Below, piece after piece: positions 4,809 to 9,218 of a stretch of 9,218 nt of DNA. This DNA is from Frankiales bacterium (GTDB lineage Bacteria; Actinomycetota; Actinomycetes; Mycobacteriales; SCTD01), in the NCBI GenBank assembly GCA_025965755.1, contig JAOPWI010000125.1:1-9218 (forward strand). Direction: 5' to 3'. Made by a program: the position numbers and the translations under genes. Below the pieces are notes generated by a model. The model made no database searches. It saw only the letters and a program-made list of their open reading frames with translations, and was not told the origin of the DNA. Every line of letters starts with the position of its first letter. Position 1 is the stretch's first letter.

Positions 4809-5627
4809 GTGGTGCTGCCGATCCACGACGTCAACCCCAGCCGGCGCACCCCGGTCGTCACCTACCTGCTGATCGCGATCAATCTGGTCGTGTTCGTGCT
4901 GAGCCCGATCGCGACGACGTCGCTGACCGGGGACGCGGCGGGCGCCAAGCAGTGCGAGGTGGCCGAGTTCCTCGACCGCTGGGCGGCCAAGCCCGTGGAG
5001 GTCATCGGCAACGACCGGCCCGAGGCGGCCGCCACCGGCGAGGTGGGCACCGATCCGCGCTCCGGGGAGCAGGGCTGCGTCACCCAGTCGCCGCCGCCGT
5101 ACGACAAGTCGCCGGTGCTGTCGGTGCTCGTCGCGATGTTCCTGCACGGCGGCTGGCTGCACCTGCTCGGCAACATGCTCTTTCTCTACGTGTTCGGCGA
5201 CAACGTCGAGGACCGGCTGGGGCGCGTCCGCTACCTGCTGTTCTACCTCGGAGCCGGCTTCGCCGCGACGTACGGCTTCTCGCTGCTCGACCCGACCTCG
5301 AGCACCCCGCTGGTCGGCGCGTCCGGGGCCATCGCGGGCGTGCTCGGCGCCTACCTGATGCTGTTCCCCCGGGCCCGGGTCTGGTCGTTGCTCACGTTCT
5401 TCTTCTTCCTGCCGGTGCGGCTGCCGGCCTGGCTCGTCCTGGGCGGCTGGTTCGCGCTGCAGTACGTGTACTTCCGCAGCGCCGGGGTCAACGACGCCTC
5501 CGGCGTGGCGTACGCCGCACACGTCATCGGCTTCGTCGTCGGCGCCCTGCTGGTGCTGCCGCTGCGGGGGACCGGGCACGACCGGCACATCGCCGACCCG
5601 CGCTGGGGCCCGTACGCCCGGCGCTGA
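4809..5627 (+). CDS. Rhomboid-family intramembrane serine protease
   Basis: Polytopic inner-membrane serine protease of 272 residues that cuts substrates within the membrane; its substrates are not predictable here. PIHDVNPSRRTPVVTYLLIAIN leads into the first membrane helix (about 17-35). A long polar loop (about 36-100) holds two cysteines, Cys49 and Cys90, that could form a disulphide. FLHGGWLHLLGNMLFLYVFG (111-130) contains the HxxxN pair His118/Asn122. VGASGAIAGVLG (169-180) carries the nucleophile Ser172 in GxSG, and YAAHVIGFVVGAL (235-247) carries the catalytic His238, so the dyad is complete. About six membrane helices are expected. The start is GTG at 4809 or 4812, 22 to 25 bases after the dehydrogenase stop, so co-transcription is likely. 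An upstream ATG at 4755 would add Ser/Pro residues with no conservation. The gene ends six bases from the convergent DUF6104-like gene. Confidence 0.93.
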   Translation: MVLPIHDVNPSRRTPVVTYLLIAINLVVFVLSPIATTSLTGDAAGAKQCEVAEFLDRWAAKPVEVIGNDRPEAAATGEVGTDPRSGEQGCVTQSPPPYDKSPVLSVLVAMFLHGGWLHLLGNMLFLYVFGDNVEDRLGRVRYLLFYLGAGFAATYGFSLLDPTSSTPLVGASGAIAGVLGAYLMLFPRARVWSLLTFFFFLPVRLPAWLVLGGWFALQYVYFRSAGVNDASGVAYAAHVIGFVVGALLVLPLRGTGHDRHIADPRWGPYARR

Positions 5628-5633
5628 GCGCTG

Positions 5634-5810
5634 CTACTCGTCGTCGTCGTCCAGCCGGGCCAGCCAGGTCGACAGGCGGTCGACGGCCACCTCGAACTCC
5701 GGGTTGAGGTCGACGAACTCCCGCATCCGCCCGGCCAGCCAGGCGAGGCTGACCTGCTCCTCGCCCCGCCGCTCGTCCAGCTCCTCGATGCCGCGGTCGG
5801 TGCTGTACAC
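5634..5810 (-). CDS. DUF6104-like small protein linked to kgd
   Basis: A 58-residue acidic soluble protein beginning with GTG at 5810: VYSTDRGIEELDERRGEEQ, then VSLAWLAGRMREFVDLNPEFE and VAVDRLSTWLARLDDDDE. I recognise the pattern (tDRGIEEL.RRGeEeV..eWLa.r...FvDlnPeFE..verlatWLARLD) as the actinobacterial DUF6104 family; its function is unknown. It starts four bases after the kgd stop (TAG-CAGC-GTG), so it is almost surely co-transcribed with kgd. GGAG inside the end of kgd, 11 bases upstream of the GTG, may be its weak ribosome binding site. Mostly helical with no Cys, signal peptide or membrane segment. The open frame extends upstream to 6119, but that part is antisense-frame shadow of kgd. 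The acidic DDDDE tail comes from a short GTC repeat. Small size and fixed linkage suggest, but do not show, a role with the 2-oxoglutarate complex. Confidence 0.85.
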   Translation of the reverse strand: MYSTDRGIEELDERRGEEQVSLAWLAGRMREFVDLNPEFEVAVDRLSTWLARLDDDDE

Positions 5811-5814
5811 GCTG

Positions 5815-8800
5815 CTAGCGCTCCAGGGCCGCCGCGGTGAGCGCGGCCTGCTCGGCGGCGTGCACCTTGCTCGAGCCCGCTGCCGGCGAGGCGCTGGCGC
5901 GGCGCGAGACCCGGCGCAGCCGCAGGTTCTCGGGCAGGAACTCCGGCAGCGACAGCGCGATGTGCGACCAGGGGCCCATGTTGGCCGGCTCCTCCTGCAC
6001 CCACACCACGTCCTGCAGCTGCGGATAGGCGGCGAGGGCGTCGGCGACCTCCTCGCCGGGCAGCGGATAGAGCTGCTCGACGCGGACCAGCGCCGTACGG
6101 GTGTCGCCGCTCTTGTCACGGGCGGCGGCGAGGTCGTAGTAGACCTTGCCGCTGCAGAGCACGACCCGGTCGACCTGCGACGGGTCGGGCTGGGACGGGT
6201 CGGCGAGCACCGGCTGCCAGCGGGCTGAGGTGAAGTCCGACGGCGCGCTGACGGCGGCCTTGAGGCGCAGCATCGACTTGGGCGTCGCCACGACCAGGGG
6301 GCGGTGCATGTCGGTGAGCGCCTGAGCGCGCAGCAGGTGGAAGTGCTGCGCCGGAGTCGACGGGTAGGCGACCGTCATGTTGTCCTCGGCGCACAGCTGC
6401 AGGAAGCGCTCGATGCGGGCCGAGGAGTGGTCCGGACCCTGACCCTCGTAGCCGTGCGGCAGGAGCAACACGACGCCGCTGCGCTGGCCCCACTTGGCCT
6501 CGCCAGAGCTGATGTACTCGTCGACGACGGTCATCGCGCCGTTGACGAAGTCGCCGAACTGCGCCTCCCAGAGCACCAGCGCCTCGGGGCGGACCACCGA
6601 GTAGCCGTACTCGAAGCCCAGGGCGGCGTACTCGCTGAGCAGCGAGTCGTAGACGTAGAACGTCGCGGCGTCCGGGCCGAGGTGCTTGAGCGGCGTGTGC
6701 TCCTCACCGGTCTTGCGGTCGATCAGGGTGGCGTGCCGCTGCACGAAGGTGCCCCGGCGGCTGTCCTGGCCGGCCAGGCGGACCGGGCGGCCCTGCAGCA
6801 GCAGCGAGCCGAAGGCCAGCAACTCGCCCATGCCCCAGTCGATGCCCCCCTCGGTGACCATCTTGAGCCGGCGCTCCATCAGCGGGGCCAGCTTCGGGTG
6901 CGGGCTGAAGCCCTCCGGCAGCTCGACGTGGGCTCGGCCGAGCTGGTCCAGGACCTCCTGGGAGACGGCCGTGTCGACCGCGCTCAGGGTGAGGATCTCG
7001 TCCATCGGCACCTCGCCCGCGGTGCCGCCGGAGGCGTCGCGGGTCTCGGCGAACACGCGCTCCAGCTGGGACTGGTAGTCCTTGAGGGCGTCCTCGGCCT
7101 CCTCGAGCGTGATGTCGCCGCGGCCGATCAGGTGCTCGGTGTAGGTCTTGCGCACCGAGCGCTTGTTGTCGATCACGTCGTACATCAGCGGCTGGGTCAT
7201 CGAGGGGTCGTCGCCCTCGTTGTGACCGCGGCGGCGGTAGCAGACCAGGTCGATGACGACGTCCTTCTTGAACGCCTGGCGGAACTCGAAGGCGAGCCGC
7301 GAGACGCGGACGCAGGCCTCGGGGTCGTCGCCGTTGACGTGGAAGATCGGCGCCTGAATGGTGCGGGCGACGTCGGTCGAGTAGGTCGACGTGCGCGACT
7401 GCTCGGGGGCCGTGGTGAAGCCGACCTGGTTGTTGATGACGATGTGCACGGTGCCGCCGGTGCGGTAGCCGCGCAGCTGGCCCATCTGCAGGGTCTCGTA
7501 GACCACGCCCTGGCCGGCGAAGGCCGCGTCGCCGTGCAGCAGCACGGGCAGCACGCTGAACCCGGCCTCGCCCTTGTCGATGAGGTCCTGCTTGGCCCGC
7601 ACGATGCCCTCGAGCACCGGGTCGACCGTCTCGAGGTGCGACGGGTTGGACGTCAGCGAGACGCGCGTCGTCGCGCCGCTGATGGAGGTGAACGTTCCCT
7701 CGGCGCCCAGGTGGTACTTCACGTCGCCCGAGCCCTGCACGGTCTTCGGGTCGACGTTGCCCTCGAACTCCCGGAAGATCTGCGCGTAGCTCTTGCCGAC
7801 GATGTTGGCCAGCACGTTCAGCCGGCCGCGGTGGGCCATGCCGATGACGACCTCGTCCAGCGCCTGCTCGGCCGCACCGGTCAGGACCGCGTCGAGCATC
7901 GGAATGACCGACTCGCCGCCCTCGAGGGAGAAGCGCTTCTGCCCGACGTACTTGGTCTGCAGGAAGTTCTCGAACGCCTCGGCCGCGTTGAGCCGCTTGA
8001 GGACGTGCAGCTGCAGGTCGCGGTCGGGCGTGCCGCGCGGGACCTCCAGGCGCTGCTGCAGCCAGGTGCGCTGCTCGGGGTCCTGGATGTGCATGTACTC
8101 GACGCCGACGTTGCGGCAGTAGGTGTCGCGCAGGACGCCGAGCACCTCGCGCAGCTTCATGACGCGGCGGCCGGCGAAGCCCGCGACCGGGAACTCGCGG
8201 TCCAGGTCCCACAGCGTGAGGCCGTGGTTGACCACGTCGAGGTCGGGGTGGGTGTGCATCGACCACTGCAGCGGGTCCACGTCGGCCATGAGGTGGCCGC
8301 GCACCCGGTAGGCGTGGATGAGCTCGTTGACCCGCGCGCTCTTGTCGAGGTCGCCCTCGTGCGCAGCGCTGATGTCGGGGACCCAGCGCACCGGCTCGTA
8401 CGGGATGCGCAGCGACGCGAACACGTCGTCGTAGAAGCCGTCCTCGCCGAGCAGCAGCTGGTGCATGCGCCGCAGGAACTCGCCCGACTGCGCGCCCTGG
8501 ATGACGCGGTGGTCGTAGGTCGAGGTCAGCGTGATCGTCTTGCTGATCGCCATGTCGGCGAGGGTCTTCTCCGACGCGCCGGAGAACTCCGCGGGGTACT
8601 CCATCGCGCCGACGCCGATGATCGCGCCCTGGCCCTGCATGAGGCGGGGCACGGAGTGCACGGTGCCGATGCCGCCCGGATTGGTCAGGCTGATCGTCGT
8701 GCCCTGGAAGTCCTCGGTCGTCAGCTTGCCCGTGCGGGCACGGCGCACGATGTCCTCGTACGCGCGCAGGAACGCCGCGAAGTCCATCTGGTCCGCGCCG

Positions 8801-9218
8801 CGGATCGCCGCGACGACGAGCGAGCGGCTGCCGTTGGCGTTCTGCAGGTCGATCGCGAGGCCCAGCCCGACGTGCTCGGGCGTGACGACGACCGGCTTGC
8901 CGTCGATCTCGGCGTAGGACAGGTTCATCACCGGCACGTCGACGGCGGCGCGGACGAGCGCGTAGCCGATCAGGTGGGTGAAGGAGACCTTGCCGCCGCG
9001 GGTGCGGGTCAGGTGGTTGTTGATGACGACGCGGTTGTCGGCGAGCAGCTTGGCCGGGAAGGTGCGCACGCTGGTCGCGGTGGGCACCTCGAGCGAGGCC
9101 GACATGTTGGCGACGACGCGGGCCGCGGCGCCCTTGAGCGGGGTGCTGCTGGCACCGGCGGCCGGCGGGCTGACGGCGGGGGCCTTTGCGGCCGGCGCGG
9201 CAGCGGGCCGGGCAGCGG
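5815..9218 (-). CDS. kgd: Multifunctional 2-oxoglutarate decarboxylase/dehydrogenase E1 with fused acyltransferase domain (5' partial)
   Basis: Kgd/OdhA-type enzyme: thiamine-diphosphate E1 of the 2-oxoglutarate dehydrogenase complex fused to an E2-like acyltransferase domain, a layout typical of actinobacteria. About 1133 residues are visible; known members have about 1,220-1,270, so roughly 90-130 N-terminal residues lie beyond the right edge. Order along the protein: Ala/Pro-rich linker (9218-9106), NMSASLEVPTATSVR opening the E2-like domain (about 9109-8390) with SVPRLMQGQGAIIGVGAMEY and TYDHRVIQGA (8493-8520), then the E1 part from ARVNELIHAYRVRGHLMAD. Thiamine and metal motifs include GMAHRGRLNVLANI, SNPSHLETVDPVLEG, LHGDAAFAGQG (from 7539 down), FHVNGDDPEA and CYRRRGHNEGDDPS; the pyrimidine-domain motif is WEAQFGDFVNGA and the end is SGSSKVHAAEQ. 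The frame stays open past the ATG at 9105, which is an internal Met, not the start. No lipoyl domain is visible. Mycobacterial and corynebacterial homologues are inhibited by the FHA protein GarA/OdhI and activated by acetyl-CoA. The DUF6104-like gene follows directly. Confidence 0.97.
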   Translation of the reverse strand, partial: AARPAAAPAAKAPAVSPPAAGASSTPLKGAAARVVANMSASLEVPTATSVRTFPAKLLADNRVVINNHLTRTRGGKVSFTHLIGYALVRAAVDVPVMNLSYAEIDGKPVVVTPEHVGLGLAIDLQNANGSRSLVVAAIRGADQMDFAAFLRAYEDIVRRARTGKLTTEDFQGTTISLTNPGGIGTVHSVPRLMQGQGAIIGVGAMEYPAEFSGASEKTLADMAISKTITLTSTYDHRVIQGAQSGEFLRRMHQLLLGEDGFYDDVFASLRIPYEPVRWVPDISAAHEGDLDKSARVNELIHAYRVRGHLMADVDPLQWSMHTHPDLDVVNHGLTLWDLDREFPVAGFAGRRVMKLREVLGVLRDTYCRNVGVEYMHIQDPEQRTWLQQRLEVPRGTPDRDLQLHVLKRLNAAEAFENFLQTKYVGQKRFSLEGGESVIPMLDAVLTGAAEQALDEVVIGMAHRGRLNVLANIVGKSYAQIFREFEGNVDPKTVQGSGDVKYHLGAEGTFTSISGATTRVSLTSNPSHLETVDPVLEGIVRAKQDLIDKGEAGFSVLPVLLHGDAAFAGQGVVYETLQMGQLRGYRTGGTVHIVINNQVGFTTAPEQSRTSTYSTDVARTIQAPIFHVNGDDPEACVRVSRLAFEFRQAFKKDVVIDLVCYRRRGHNEGDDPSMTQPLMYDVIDNKRSVRKTYTEHLIGRGDITLEEAEDALKDYQSQLERVFAETRDASGGTAGEVPMDEILTLSAVDTAVSQEVLDQLGRAHVELPEGFSPHPKLAPLMERRLKMVTEGGIDWGMGELLAFGSLLLQGRPVRLAGQDSRRGTFVQRHATLIDRKTGEEHTPLKHLGPDAATFYVYDSLLSEYAALGFEYGYSVVRPEALVLWEAQFGDFVNGAMTVVDEYISSGEAKWGQRSGVVLLLPHGYEGQGPDHSSARIERFLQLCAEDNMTVAYPSTPAQHFHLLRAQALTDMHRPLVVATPKSMLRLKAAVSAPSDFTSARWQPVLADPSQPDPSQVDRVVLCSGKVYYDLAAARDKSGDTRTALVRVEQLYPLPGEEVADALAAYPQLQDVVWVQEEPANMGPWSHIALSLPEFLPENLRLRRVSRRASASPAAGSSKVHAAEQAALTAAALER

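Noticed and set aside
5638..5652. TCG/GTC trinucleotide repeat as a phase-variable tract
   Set aside because: Only four to five units, and in-frame changes would just alter the number of Asp residues in the acidic tail of the DUF6104-like protein.
5811..6119. N-terminal extension of the DUF6104-like protein to 161 residues
   Set aside because: This part overlaps the end of kgd in another frame and has no family similarity; the conserved protein begins at the GTG at 5810.
6704..8266. A 520-codon minus-strand open frame inside kgd
   Set aside because: It is another frame of the well-supported kgd coding region and reads as Arg/Pro/Ala-rich noise.
9103..9105. ATG at 9105 as the start of kgd
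   Set aside because: The frame is open to the window edge and the residues before it (GAAARVVANM) match the conserved linker of Kgd proteins, so this Met is internal.
1..9218. Mobile elements, CRISPR arrays, phage genes, tRNA/rRNA genes, defence or biosynthetic clusters
   Set aside because: Read on both strands, all substantial coding capacity is taken by recognisable core-type genes with uniform codon use; no terminal repeats, spaced repeats or RNA-gene signatures were noticed.

Overview
This is a gene-dense, very GC-rich window from an actinobacterium, probably class Actinomycetes. The evidence is a nickel superoxide dismutase next to its dedicated maturation protease, a fused 2-oxoglutarate decarboxylase of the Kgd/OdhA type, a tiny DUF6104-type gene behind it, strong G/C preference at third codon positions, frequent GTG starts, and start codons with a -10-like hexamer six bases upstream, as in leaderless actinobacterial mRNAs. 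I cannot name a genus. Everything recognisable is chromosomal core or near-core. I see no mobile element, CRISPR array, tRNA or rRNA, and no gene-free stretch over 300 bases; the longest is 145 bases, between the rmlC and malic enzyme starts.

Layout. At the left edge are the last codons of a plus-strand gene, coupled by a GTGA overlap to a short FluC/CrcB fluoride-channel subunit. A GNAT acetyltransferase of the SSAT-like branch converges on it with an 8-base overlap. Divergent from the GNAT is a 56-residue protein with a Cys/His metal-binding pattern. It converges on sodN across a strong hairpin, probably a two-way terminator. sodN (nickel superoxide dismutase, minus) and sodX (its propeptide-removing protease, plus) are divergent with starts only 20 to 41 bases apart. 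sodX overlaps rmlC (dTDP-4-dehydrorhamnose 3,5-epimerase, minus) tail to tail by 25 bases.

From 2575 to 5627 three plus-strand genes follow: a short-form malic enzyme, a zinc-free MDR (quinone-oxidoreductase-like) dehydrogenase with its own likely leaderless promoter, and a rhomboid intramembrane protease. From 5634 to the right edge the minus strand carries a 58-residue DUF6104-like gene four bases after the stop of kgd, whose 5' end lies outside the window.

Functional themes are oxidative stress and metal handling (sodN with sodX), carbon flux around the TCA cycle (malic enzyme, Kgd), envelope sugar supply (rmlC) and membrane functions (FluC, rhomboid). The sodN/sodX pair and the kgd/DUF6104 pair are true functional or conserved units; the other adjacencies need not be functional. 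I found no convincing undescribed multi-gene system. The best leads are the small Cys/His protein, the DUF6104 partner of kgd, the repeated TAGGGT-N6-GTG start architecture, and the overlapping or nearly touching gene tails.
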